Assembly (NCBI GenBank): GCA_963921425.1
Contig: OY992839.1
Location: 13,929,409 to 13,993,408, forward strand
Length of the DNA: 64,000 bases
Reading direction: 5' to 3'
From: Dryas octopetala
Taxonomy: Eukaryota; Streptophyta; Magnoliopsida; Rosales; Rosaceae
Shown: piece by piece, positions 40,045 to 51,700 of the stretch
How the letters are laid out: each line of letters starts with the position of its first letter
Position numbering within the stretch: position 1 is the first letter of the stretch
Notes under the pieces: generated by a model
Databases searched by the model: none
The model's input: the letters and a program-made list of their open reading frames with translations, nothing else
Told to the model about the DNA's origin: nothing
Position numbers and translations under genes: made by a program

Positions 40045-43000
40045 CTCCTCCTTAATGCACATTTGGGATACTTCAAGCATGCTTCGTAGCATTTCAAATC
40101 TTGGTCTTGGAAGTGCCTTGGTGAAGATGTTTGCTATTTGCTCCTCCGTCTTGCAATACTTGAGTTCTATCTCCTTGTTTGCTGAGACTTCACGTAGAAA
40201 GTGATGCTTAATGGCAATGTGTTTTGTCCTGCCATGAAACACTGGATTTTTGTCATCGCTATAGCAGATTTGTTGTCACAAAATATTTTAGTAGCTTCAT
40301 TTTGTTGTTCTCCCATGTCTTCAAATATTCTTCTCAGCCATATAGCTTGGCAAGCTGAACTTGACGCTGACACATACTCCGCTTCGGCTGATGATTGTGC
40401 CATTGTCTCTTGTTTTCTTGAAGACCATGAGAATATGCCAGACCCAATTGTGAATGCATAGCCTGATTTACTTTTGAAGTCGTCCGCTCCAGCCCAGTCA
40501 CTATCTGTGAATCCGAAGAGGCTTGTATCTGTAGAAGGTCTATACCATATGCCATAGTCAATAGTTCCTTGCAAGTACCTTAATATTGTTTTTACTGCTC
40601 CATAGTGTATCTGACTTGGAGTTTGCATAAACCTTGAAAGTAGGCTGGTCGCGTACATAATGTCTGGTCGAGTTGTTGTTAGATAAAGTAGGCTTCCAAT
40701 GAGACTTCTGTACTTTGATGCCTCCGCTTTTTCGGATCCATCGTCATTTCTTAGCTTTTCATTGGTGATGAGCGGTGTAGCTACGGTCTTGCACCCAGAC
40801 ATCTTGAACTTCTTCAAGAGATTTTTAGTATACTTCTTTTGACATACGAAGATTCTATTTTCTTCTTGGCTTATCTCAATGCCAAGAAAATAGTGCAATT
40901 TACCAAGGTCACTCATTTCAAATGTCTTCATCATATCTTCTTTAAATTCTTGAATTAATTTTTCATTGTCTCCTGTATAGATAAGATCATCAACATATAG
41001 AGAGACAATAAGAATGGAGTTACCTTGAGTTTTGGTATAGAGTGTTGGCTCGCTTTTGCTTCTTTTGAATCCAGCATTGATGAAGTATTTGTCGATGCGG
41101 CTGTTCCACGCTCTTGGTGCTTGTTTAAGTCCGTAGAAGGCTTTCTTTAGTCTTAGGACTTTGTCTTCTCCTCCTTCCTCGATGAATCCTTGTGGTTGCT
41201 CCACATAGATTTCTTCTTCGAGCTCTCCATTTAGAAATGCTGATTTTACATCCAGTTGGTAGAGTTTCCACTTCTTTTGAGCTGCAGATAAGTGCTCTTA
41301 TTGTATCAAATCTTGCCACTGGCGCAAAAGTTTCATTATAGTCTATTCCTGGCTGTTGTGAGTAGCCTTTAGCTACTAATCTTGCTTTATGTTTTTGTAT
41401 TGAGCCATCAGAATTAATTTTGGTCTTATAGACCCATTTCACGCCAATGATTTCTTTATTTGGTGGGCATTCTACAAGCTCCCATGTTTCATTTTTCTTA
41501 ATTGTTTTAATTTCTTCTTCCATAGCCTTCCTCCATACTTCTTGTTTTACTGCAACTTCAAAACTTTCAGGTTCTAAAGTTATGAAATTGCATGTTTCAT
41601 ATATATCTATGAGTAATTTTACTCTTCTAGGTGATGACTCAAAGGAAGATTCATCTTCTATTGATGGAGGAGTTAAAGAAGATGCAGGAGGCGTACCTGG
41701 CGTTTCTGAAATTTCTCTTTCATGTGTGTCTTCTTCAGGCTGTTGTGTTGGGGTTGTCTCTGGTTCTCCTGACAGGACAACACCTTTATTCTTTATTTTT
41801 CTTTCATCCCAATTCCAGGATGTAGATTCATCGAACTCGACATCTCGGCTGATCACGAGCTTCTTGGTTCTTGGATTGTAGACTCGATAGCCTTTAGATT
41901 GAGAACTGTATCCAATAAATATGCCAATTTCTGATTTTTCTTCTAGCTTATGTCTTTTTGGAGTTGGAATGTGCATATAGCATACACATCCAAAGACTTT
42001 GAGATGCTTTGCTGATGGCTTCTGGTTACTCCACGCCTCAATAGAAGTTTTGTCTTGTAGAGCTTTTGTTGGACATCTATTTAGCAAGTATACTGCTGTG
42101 TATACTGCTTCTGCCCAAAATATCTTTGGTAGTCCTTTTTCAAATAGCATTGATCTAGCCATCTCCATTATAGTTCTATTTTTCCTTTCTGAGACTCCAT
42201 TTTGTTCAGGAGCATAGCCTACTGTTAATTGGTGCTCTACTCCTTCATCTTCACAGAACTTGTTGAATTCTTTTGAGGTGTACTATTTACCTCTATCGCT
42301 TCTAAGAGCTTTGATGTATTGGCCACTTTGTTTTTCGACATGAGCCTTGAACTTCTTAAAGACTTCGAAGACTTCTGATCTTTCACGTAGAAAATAAACC
42401 TATGTCATTCTAGAATAGTCATCAATGAAAAGAATGAAGTACCTGCTTTGATCGAGAGATGAGGTCCTCATTGGTCCACAGACGTCTGTATGCACGAGCT
42501 CCAACAAGGCTTTTGCTCTCCAAGCCTTTCCGGATGGAAATGCTTGTCGATGTTGTTTGCCAAGTTGACAGCCTTTGCAGACATCACCACTCTCCTTTAT
42601 GCTTGGCAGATCTCTCATCATATTTTTCTGGTGAAGTAATTGTAGTCCATGAAAGTTGAAGTGGCCAAATCTTTTATGCCAAAGCCATGAATCTTCTAGT
42701 TCTACTTTCATGGCCATATTTCTGACATATTGCCAATGGATAGGAAAATTTCTATTTTCCATCCTTACTTTAGCTATAATATGATTTTTATCTTTTTTGT
42801 CATATATTGTGCAGGAGTCTCTAGAAAAGTGTAGAGAATATCCATTTTCAATCATTTGGCCAACACTCAATAGATTATGTTCCAAGCTAGGAACTAAAAG
42901 AACATCATGAATTAATTTAGTTCCTTTGTTTGTATGGATAGAGATCGTACCTTTTCCTTTCGTCTCCACCAGTGCGCCATTTCCCAATTTAACTTGGGAT

Positions 43001-44052
43001 TTTATGGATGTATCTATTTCGGAGAAGATGCTTTCGTCTCCTGTCATGTGGTTGCTGCAGCCACTGTCGATGTACCATTTCCTGTTGTTCACTTCAGTTG
43101 CTGCTTGACAAGCATAGAAAAGCTCTTCATCCTGCTCCTTTTCTTCTGTATAATTGGCTTGATAATTCTTCTTAAGCCAACAGTCTTTTTCCATATGTCG
43201 AAACTTTTTGCAGTTTCGGCATTTTGGTTTTCCTCGAAACCAACAATCTTTTTCTAGGTGGCTTGTCTTTTTACATGTTCCACATGGAGGGAAGTTTTTC
43301 TTCTCCTTGTTTTCATTTTTATTTTCCCAATTATTGGGTTTATCTTCTCGTCTAGAATTTTCTTTTGATTTCCAGTTTCCTCTAGATTTCTGAGACCTTA
43401 AATTGACTTTTGACTGGAAGGCACTTTCTAGTGAACTTTCATTTTGCCTACTCAGTCTTTGTTCATATGCTTCTAGAGAACCCATTAGTTCTGTCACTGA
43501 AAAAGCCGTTATATCTTTTGACTCTTCAATGGCAGTGACTATAGGGTCATACTTATCAGTAAGACTAATAAGTATTTTTTCTACAATTTTTGTATCAGTT
43601 ATTTTTTCACCATAAGCTCTCAATTGATTTACTATTTCATTTACTTTGGAATAGTAATCTTTAGCGGTCTCAGAATCTTTCATTTTAAGATTTTTTAAAT
43701 CTCTCCTTAGAGTTTGTAGTTTGACACTACGTACCTTTTCATTTCCTTGAAACTCTTCTTTCAAAGTATCCCAAGCCTCCTTTGAAGTTGTAGCTCTCAT
43801 GATCCTTGGAAATATCGTGTCATCCAAAGCTTGTTGTAGAGCGTAAAGAGCCTTTGCATCTCTCTGCTCGTCCTTCTTTGCCTGCTTTCGTTGCTCAACG
43901 GTGGGTCTTTCTGAAACAGGGAACCCATTAGTAACAATGTCCCATAAGTCTTGAGACATAAAATAGGTTCTCATCTTGATGCTCCAAAAATCATAGTCTT
44001 CACCAGAGAATATTGGAAGAGGGACAGAGTTTTGGCTAGAGTTATTAGACAT
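40039..44052 (-). pseudogene. Copia gag-pol polyprotein gene with few lesions
   Basis: Starts at ATG 44052. Gag (UBN2-type, GEDYDFWSIKMRTYF) is followed by two zinc-knuckle-like motifs (CGTCKKTSHLEKDC, CRNCKKFRHMEKDC), protease WYIDSGCSNHM, GAG-pre-integrase WHKRFGHFNFHGL, integrase HTDVCGPM, FIDDYSR and NGVSERKNRTIMEMAR, reverse transcriptase with LYVDDLIYTGDN, and RNase H DSDWAGADDFKSKSGYAF. Four breaks are visible: TAG after DDYSRMT (~42400), an in-frame TAG near 42285 before YTSKEF, one extra base near 41285 in reverse transcriptase, and one base lost from an A run near 40238. With LTRs this similar, the breaks are recent or partly sequencing errors. Confidence 0.93.
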
Positions 44053-44089
44053 GGTGGTAAGTTAGGATGACCCTACGCCCAATAAGAAA

Positions 44090-44101
44090 GCTATGATACC
44101 A
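44090..44101 (-). promoter_or_regulatory. Primer binding site, tRNA-iMet type
   Basis: On the minus strand TGGTATCATAGC directly follows the 5' LTR; it differs by one base from the usual TGGTATCAGAGC complement of initiator tRNA-Met. Confidence 0.88.
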
Positions 44102-44102
44102 C

Positions 44103-44678
44103 TGTTAGAAATTTAGAGGGTGTTTAGGACACTCGTAGCTAATGGCTTGTGTAAGCTTCTATTAGCTATCTATGCTTGATATGAGAAGTGTTTGAACTAT
44201 AAAACAAAGTATCTTTTATTGATGAACAAATGAGGATACAAATGGAGATGTAGATGTCTAGGACAATAGGACTTTAGGACTAGTGGCTTTTAGTATTGCC
44301 TCTTGCTTACACTTAGATATGGGTACATGCTATATATATAAAGAGTAGATGAACCCTCTTGACTTCTCTAGAACATCTATTAGCCATATGCTACTAGTAG
44401 GTTCTAGAGTATACTACACTTTTAATTATGTTCTAGTACATTCTTATATAAGCTTAATATTCTAGACTCTTCTTTTATGTAGAATTATGTAGACTTCTCT
44501 AGTTAAGATAGTTACTAATAGATTTATCTAGAATACTCTTTCTTCTTATCAAGCTATCTTCTAGCCTTTTAGAATTATGTACAACTATTTGGAATATTCT
44601 AGCTTTAATTTGTATGGGCTTTGAGGAAGTCTCTAGAATTTTGTAGTATTTTCCAATAATGTGCATTAATTTTCAACA
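44103..44678 (-). repeat. 5' LTR of the 5.2-kb Copia element
   Basis: 576 bp, the same length as its partner and about 98% identical by eye. Confidence 0.97.
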
Positions 44679-45078
44679 AATATCACCAAGCCGATCAATA
44701 TATCTTGGCATATGCATAAATAAGTTCACTGTCAACCTTGGGCTCTTTGGCCTTCTGCCTCACCATCAGAAGGTACCTTACCAAGTCATGATAGACATTT
44801 GCATCCTCAGCAGCACGTATGATGTCCAAAAAGTGGGTGGCATCATCTGCACGGATGAAGGACTTGATTGCATCACTCACTAGTCCCTCCCGTAGTTGAG
44901 CCTTGGCCACCTGGCTCCAAACAGCATCTTCTTCAACCCGGAATGCAAATTCTACAGCTCGGTCAATGCTCTGAATGTTATCCAGCAGAACATTCACAGC
45001 ATCAACATTTAAATTGAATTTCTTGAAGATTGCAAAGGCTTCCTCAAATAATTGGTCCATCAATGAGCTGCTAATGAG

Positions 45079-45635
45079 CCAAGCCACAACTTGACAAATC
45101 AGGATTGGCTTGCTATTAATGCAATCAAGCCTGCAAATGATTTAGGATCAGATGTGCTTGTGAGACCATTTAAGTGCAGCTGATGTCTTGGAATTGCTAA
45201 ATATCATAGTCTTTTCTATCCTTCTACAGACTTATAATTAAACAATTGTCCCACTCAGAAAAGGAGAAGCTGAGAAGATAAACTGATGTAACAACTGTTT
45301 TGTTTCTAGTGAAACTAAACCCACAAATTATCAAGGGGAAGGATGTTTTCAAGATTAGGATTGCAATTGTAGGTTTAGTTTTTTGTGTCAGTGTTCATTT
45401 ATCATTTTGATTAGATTACAATTGAAGATCAGATGTAGGTTTGTAGATAAAGGTCCATGTATCAGTTCTGAATTGACATAACCTCCTAGGCTCCTATATA
45501 ATCATCCAAGATGACCCCCAACCATTTAGGGTGTTGCACTTAGGGGATCTGTCTTGATATTTGATTATGGCAGTTATGAAATCTTCTTCGCATATTTTCC
45601 TGTTTCTATTAATCTCTTTCAACTTAATATCAAAG
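45079..45635. other. Intergenic, left of an unassigned exon-like frame
   Basis: May include the former clathrin intron next to the first retained exon (AG acceptor not clearly resolved). Nothing else was recognised. Confidence 0.4.
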
Positions 45636-45659
45636 TTGATGATTATATATGGTTGTAAT

Positions 45660-45849
45660 AGGTTACTCCTTCAGTCTTACATGGGTGAACAGAGCTGCTG
45701 GGGAAGCAGAACTTCTGTACCGTGCATTATCCTTGGGGACATTTGAGAGGGTAGCACCAGAATGGATGAAGGGTGCCATTATGTTCAGCACAACCATGTG
45801 CCCTATCTTCTTTGAAAGGGTATCCCGCGTTGTCAAGCTGCACTCCTAA
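45660..45849 (+). pseudogene. Exon-like open frame of unknown identity, C-terminal end of a protein
   Basis: After a plausible acceptor (CTCCTTCAG, ending 45674) the frame reads TWVNRAAGEAELLYRALSLG, then GTFERVAPEWMKGAIMFSTT, then MCPIFFERVSRVVKLHS, with stop TAA at 45847-45849. It reads like real protein: balanced composition, an amphipathic pattern and no low complexity. I do not recognise the family, and no upstream exon was found, so it may be the last exon of a small gene or a stranded fragment. Type and function are uncertain. Confidence 0.4.
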
Positions 45850-46955
45850 TAGTGAGTGACTGGGTTTCTGTTTGTAACAGTGAAATTCTGAGTTGTTTCT
45901 GTAAATTAACAAATGTGACAGTGAGAATGTGAAAAGATGAAACTGACTGCCTTTGGTCTGTATACCAGGGAACTGACCGCATGTAGGACTTGGAGAAAAG
46001 TAAAAAGATCTCCTTTGTAGAGGAAGTTGATGCCCATTGGTTTAGTTTGTGACTTTTGAGAAAACAGATCTTAAAATTTCTGATTTTGGTCCCTTGATCC
46101 TCTCCTGTAACTTGAGCGTCCAACCCTTCAACACTCATAAACGGCTCTGTGCTTATCTACCTATAGTTTGTGACTTTAGTTTGTGATTTCTGATTTTAGT
46201 TTGTGACTTTTAAGAATTGATTTATATTTATATTTATCTTGACCTTTCACTTTAGTTTGGTATATATATATTTTTTTAAACTATAGATATAAAGATAAAA
46301 ATTGATTTATATTCATTGGAGTGAATATTGAGGGGCCCACCTAGGAGTGACTTAAGTATTGTCCTAAACTTAATTTTAGTACTACAAATGAAAATTAATA
46401 GGGATTGAGCAATCACGTGCACTTCAATTTGATTTTTTATATGAAAATGTTAAACGTGAAGATTGAGAAAAAGATAATATGAGATTAGGCTGCAAAAGAC
46501 AAAATGAGAAGGTCAACGAGTTAATACCATTCTTCGGGCATATTCCTTTTTTTTTTAAGGTTAGAAAAGCTTTGTTACGGCACCCCAAACATATAAACTA
46601 CGTACCCACATGCATTTAACGTATATGTGGTATATAGTTTTTATAGTCCGTAATTTGTAGCACCCATTTATAGAGAAAACTTCGTTGCCGCACCCAATTC
46701 AAAGCCTACTAATAATTTAGGCTTATTAATTAATACTAATAATTTAGGCTTATTAATTACATTAATTTACATGTATGCTGTTAGAACCCAGCCATTACCG
46801 CATCCAAGCAAGTCTACAGGACAGCTGGAAGCCCAACCCCTACCCTTCTGATGCGCGCTGATACATGCTGACACGTGCTGACGTACGCTGACATCACTGT
46901 AACTGAATTTTGGTGAAACTGTTTTTTTTTTTTTTTTTTTTTTTTCTGGAATTGA
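45850..46955. other. Intergenic, no gene seen
   Basis: AT-rich DNA containing repeats of the phrase TTTAGTTTGTGA (46165-46210) and a direct repeat of AATAATTTAGGCTTATTAATTA (46710-46760). From 46780 the sequence resembles the start of another element (TGTTAGAACCC), but its end was not found. Confidence 0.45.
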
Positions 46956-46959
46956 AGTT

Positions 46960-47430
46960 TTTGCTAAAACTCAATATTTCGCTAAAACTAAAATCAAACA
47001 CTGAAATTGAATTTCATTACACTAAAACTGAATTTCAAAAATTCAGTTACACTGAAACTGAATTTCATAAATTCAGTTACACTGAATTGAAGAATTCAGT
47101 TATGAATTCACTTACTGAAATTGAATTAAGTGATGAAACAATTACACCTTGACTAAAATGCAATTACACCTTAATTAAAAAACAATTACACCTAGACAAC
47201 GTCGCTTGATCACCTCACGCGCGACGAGTACACGACAGTCGCAACTGCCTCGATCTGTTTCTACCTGCAAATTTGATTCATCATATTTCAGAACCATAAT
47301 TTCATTCAAAATTCATTTAAAACTCATGTTTCACGAATTGAAATTGTTTTACGAACTGAAACTGTTTTATGAACTGAAACTGTTTTATGAACTGAAACTG
47401 TTTCACGAACTGAAACTGTTTAATCAATAA
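46960..47430. repeat. Short-period repeats of GAATTTCA / GAACTGAAACTGTTTTA
   Basis: At 46965-47130 blocks of ACTGAAACTGAATTTC and AATTCAGTTACACTG alternate. At 47332-47420 a ~21-bp unit (GAACTGAAACTGTTTTATGA) repeats about five times. The open frame across it (YELKLF repeats) follows from the DNA repeat. Confidence 0.75.
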
Positions 47431-47662
47431 ATGTAGGCTTAAAGTTCCCTATCCAAGAAACTGAATTTTCACGCACTAAAAAATGAATAAAATAAGGTTT
47501 TAATCGCCACCACTCGCGGCGGAGCAGCCGCAGTGGTCGTGAGGTTTGATTTGGGTTTTCTTGTTTCTTCAACAATTGGACCAATCCAAATACATATAAT
47601 TGAAGAGCACAATGAGGTGAAGAATATAGGTACCTGACTAGTCGGAAATGGCTGCCGAAAAA

Positions 47663-47995
47663 GGCAGATCGCCGACGGAGAAGCCGCGGCCTTTGTGGCT
47701 TCGATCTGCCGCCGTGGCTGATCGGATGGAGAATCCGAGCACACCATCGTGCTCAGGACATCGAGAGGAAAAAGACTTGGATGGTCCGGCATTCCAACTT
47801 ACCCGAAAAAGGCAGATCGCCGGCGGAGAAGCCGCGGTCTTTGTGGCATCGATCTACCGCCGTGGCTGATCGGATGGAGAATCCGAGCATACCATCGTGC
47901 TCAGGACGTCGAGAGGAAGAAGACTTGGGTGGTCCGACATTCCAACTCCGCCAAAAAAAAGGTAGATCGCCGGCGAGCACCACCGATCGTAGTCG
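47663..47995. repeat. ~148-bp tandem repeat, two full copies and a partial third
   Basis: Units start with GGCAGATCGCCG at 47663, GGCAGATCGCCG at 47811 and GGTAGATCGCCG at 47961. Shared phrases are GGCTGATCGGATGGAGAATCC and CACCATCGTGCTCAGGAC (one substitution in copy 2). All are open in several frames but show no known protein. Confidence 0.88.
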
Positions 47996-48460
47996 CGGTG
48001 ATCTGGACTGTTTGGGCTTGATTCGGGGCAAGTGATGACAGAGGGAGGAAGAGGAGAGAAAGACGAAGCTGATGGTGGTGGTCTTGCTGGCAACCATTGT
48101 CGGATGACGCCACACGCGCCGACGACAACCGCGCTCGGAGGAGAGAGAACAGAGAATGTGCGGGAGAGAGAGAGAGAGAGAGAGAGCGTAAGGATGAGAA
48201 AAAAAAAAGATTTTGAATAATAGGGTTATAATAGGAATATTTAAAAAAATGTGGGTCAAACATAGGTGGATGTTAGTTGACCAGGGGGTTTTGGGAGAGT
48301 TTAAGTGACTAATAGGGGGTTTTGAATTAGTTTTAATAAGGGTGGAGGTTTTAAAATAACTAAGCTCTAATTAGGAGGTTTTGAATAGTTTACACTAGTT
48401 TTTAAGCCTTGATCCCAAAATACCCTGAATCGAATTCCCACTGGTCATATACCTCGTGCT
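47996..48460. other. Intergenic, no gene seen
   Basis: Continuation of the GC-rich block, with a GA microsatellite near 48163-48187, then AT-rich DNA with repeated GGGGGTTTTG phrases (48280-48385) up to the Copia target site. Confidence 0.5.
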
Positions 48461-48705
48461 TGTTAAGAACAGAGTGTTTAGATAATGTATGCTAGAGTTT
48501 GGAAAGATGCGTTATTCAATTCAATAGCAAGATTGGCTTATAAATAGCCTTACAAGATAACTCAAATGAAACAAAGTGCAGCCCACGTTCAACAACCTAA
48601 TAACATGGTAAGTGGCTACAGAATAAGTCAAACTAAACAACAAGTCCCTTAACAATAAGGATTATTTAACAAAGCAGTAAACCCAAAATACTAACAACTT
48701 TAACA
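48461..48705 (-). repeat. 3' LTR of the 4.6-kb Copia element
   Basis: 245 bp with TG...CA ends, adjoining the polypurine tract. Confidence 0.97.
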
Positions 48706-48735
48706 TCCTCCATCCTCCCTTAAACTGAATGCAAT

Positions 48736-51700
48736 TCAGTTTACACATGAATTCAAACAAACTCCAAGCAGGTTGCTCATCTTCACAAAGGCTTCCAGTT
48801 TCAATGGTTTTGTAAAAATATCAGCTATCTGCTCTTGACTTGGGCAATGAATCAGTTCCACCACTCCCTCCTTAGTGAGATCACGGAGAAAGTGAAATCT
48901 AATATCTATGTGCTTGATCCTCCCATGCATTACAGGATTTTTTGACAACTTAATAGCTGAACTATTGTCACAGAAAATTGGAGTAACCTCATGTTGTGAG
49001 CAGCATAACTCTTCGAGCAATCTCCTCATCCAAACAGCCTGACATGCACACGAAGCTGCAGCAATAAACTCAGCTTCAGTTGTTGATAGAGTGACCACAG
49101 GTTGCTTTCTCGATGACCAAGCCACAGCAGCTGAACTGAACATAAATGCATAGCCTGAAGTACTCTTTCGATCCTCCAAGTCACCACCATAGTCACTGTC
49201 ACTAAATCCCACCAAATTTGATTCAGTTTTTCTTTTATAAAACAATCCAAAATTGACAGTCCCCTTTAGATAACGTAGAGCTCTTTTTGCTGCTCCCAAA
49301 TGTAGCTCTGTAGGTGATTCCATAAATCTGCTAATGAGACTCACTACAAACATTAGATCAGGTCGTGTGGCTGTTAAGTACATCAAACTTCTCACAATCT
49401 GTTTGTAATGAGTGCTATCAACTTTTATCCCATCAACATCCTTAGTGAGCTTAGTTCCTGGCACAATCGGATTTTGAACAAAGTTGCAGTTGCTCATTTG
49501 AAATTTTTCAAGCACTTTTTGAGCATACTTCTTTTGCCTAATAAAGATCCCACTAGTTGTTTGCTTTACTTCAATACCTAGGAAATAGTGCATTTTCCCT
49601 AGATCTGTCATCTCAAACTCATCCATCATAGACTTCTTAAACTCATCATACATTGCCTCATCATTTCCAGTATATATAAGATCATCTACATAAAGGCAAA
49701 CAATTAAGATCTTACCTTTTTCGGCTGTTTTGATGAACAAAGTATGTTCATAGGGGCACTTCTTGAAGCATTCTTTCACAAAGTAAGACTCTATACGACT
49801 ATACCAAGCTCGAGGAGCTTGTTTAAGTCCATATAAAGCCTTTTTGAGTTTATACACCTTCTGCCCATTGCCCTTATGTTCATACCCAGGAGGTTGTGCA
49901 ACAAAGACTTCTTCACTTAGTTCACCATGCAAGAAAGCGGACTTCACGTCTAACTGATAGATTGTCCACTTCTTTTGGGCAGTAAGAGAGATCACAAGTC
50001 GAATTGTGTCTAGCCGAGCTACAGGGGCAAATACTTCAGAATAATCCACTCCATGTTGTTAAGTGTATCCTTTTGCGACCAACCGTGCCTTGTATTTGTC
50101 CACTTCTCCATTTTCATTGACCTTGGTCTTATATACCCACTTTACCCCAATCTTCTTTCCACCAGCAGGTAATTCTGTCAATTCCCATGTATCATTTTTT
50201 TTCTATAGCTGCTATCTCGGAATCCATTGCCTTTCTCCACTTTTCACTTTTCACAGCTTCATCATATAAAATGGGATCACTATCTGCAAACATGGCAAGA
50301 TAAACCATGTCTTCCTCCTCAGAAATACCTTCTCCATTCTCATAGTCCTGCATCCAAGCTGGTTCTTTCCTGATTCGTCCTTCATGGAGGCTAGACGAAT
50401 TTGCATCCAAGCACTCATCTGCAACATCGTGGTCTTCCATTGCTTCTTCTGTGTTGTCATTGAGAATGGCTTCATGTTCTCCGTCATTGACATCAAAAAT
50501 AGCAGTATAATCATCAGCTATGACATTTTCTTCATCACTTTCGCTCCAGTCCAGATCAGCTATGATGGCTTCTTTGTGATTCTCATCCCAGTTCCAACTA
50601 TTGTCTTCTTTAAACACCACATCCCTGCTTACTATTATTTTTTTTGAAACTGGATCATATAGCCGATACGCCTTTGACTCGTCACTGACTCCAAGTAGCA
50701 CACATTTCAGACTCTTATCATCAAGCTTTGTCCTCTTGTTATCTGGAACATGGACATGAGATATACATCCAAACACTCTGAAATAATGAACTGATGGTTT
50801 GGAACCGCTCCAAGCTTCTTCTGGAGTTTTGTTTCTCACTACAAGAGTTGGACTTCTATTCAGAACATGAACTGTCCAATTGACTGCTTCAGGCCAAAGA
50901 GTCTTTGGAATATTTTTTGCTGAAAGCATGCTCCGCACCATGTTCATAATGGTTCGATTCTTTCTCTCCGCAACACCGTTCTGTTGAGGAGTGTATGCAG
51001 CTGTCAATTATCTACGAATTCCATGTACATTGCAAAAGTTGGTGAACTCTTGTGATGTAAATTCTCCTCCACAATCAGTATGAAGACCTTGTATATATGC
51101 ACCTGTTTCTTTTTCAACACGACTCTTATAATTTTGGAAAGTAACAAAAGCTTCGATCTGACTTCTCTACCAGGAAATCGACCCAAGTTTTGCGGCTAAA
51201 GTCATCAATGAAACTGATTAGGTACCTTTTCTTGCTGTTTGACATGGGTGTGATGGGTCCACATATGTCGGCATGCACCAGTTGGACGTGAGAAGCTCTC
51301 CATGTGCTCTCCTTTGAGAAAGGATTTCTTTGTTGCTTCCCCACCATGCAATTTTCACACACCTCCGAAGATGCTAGAAGTTGGGGTAGGCCACTCACCA
51401 TTTGCCTTTGTTGAAGAGTCTTCAAACCATTGAAGCTTAAGTGTCCATATCTGCAGTGCCAAAGTCGAGCTGTATCTTGAGTAAGAGAATTGAAGCAGTT
51501 GTGTTCTCTTGGCTGAGACCGAGCAAGCAAGGTGAACATTCTATTTGAAGACATTGCAGTTTCCATTATCAGTCCTCTCTCAGGATGATAAATTTTGCAA
51601 TTCCCATGTTGTATGAGGATTGCAAGCCCCTTCTCTTATAGTTGACCAATGCTTAACAGATTGTTCTTCAACTCTGGTACATAGAACACCCCAGTGATTA

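Larger units (their letters stand above)
39469..44678 (-). mobile_element. Structurally complete young Ty1/Copia element inserted in the clathrin pseudogene
   Basis: 5210 bp with two 576-bp LTRs (39469-40044 and 44103-44678), each TGTTAGAAATT...TTTTCAACA and differing at about nine positions by eye. The target duplication is AATAT (39464-39468 and 44679-44683). On the minus strand the order is 5' LTR, tRNA-iMet primer site (44090-44101), gag, protease, integrase, reverse transcriptase, RNase H, and a purine-rich tract beside 40045. The clathrin exon is continuous when the element is removed. Confidence 0.97.
36850..45078 (-). pseudogene. Clathrin heavy chain pseudogene, C-terminal third, split by a Copia element
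   Basis: Clathrin heavy chain forms the triskelion of coated vesicles. On the minus strand exon remnants are ~45075-44684 with 39463-39198 ([15 protein letters not shown]...), 39025-38539, 38422-38234 ([17 protein letters not shown]), ~38158-37968, ~37812-37689 ([13 protein letters not shown]), 37631-37521 ([16 protein letters not shown]) and 36994-36850. Introns keep GT-AG sites, so it is a duplicated, not a processed, copy. Lesions include a 4-base insertion before the Copia site, two 1-base losses at about 39425-39440, TGA after NWAKLA, a ~15-base loss near 38840, TAG and TAA after ACDEQQH, a 1-base loss after KQSIAL (~38075), and TGA at 36941-36943 in the last exon. The N-terminal two thirds are absent. 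Confidence 0.95.

Noticed and set aside
46910..47430. Frames with YELKLF and FSYTE repeats
   Set aside because: By-products of short DNA repeats.
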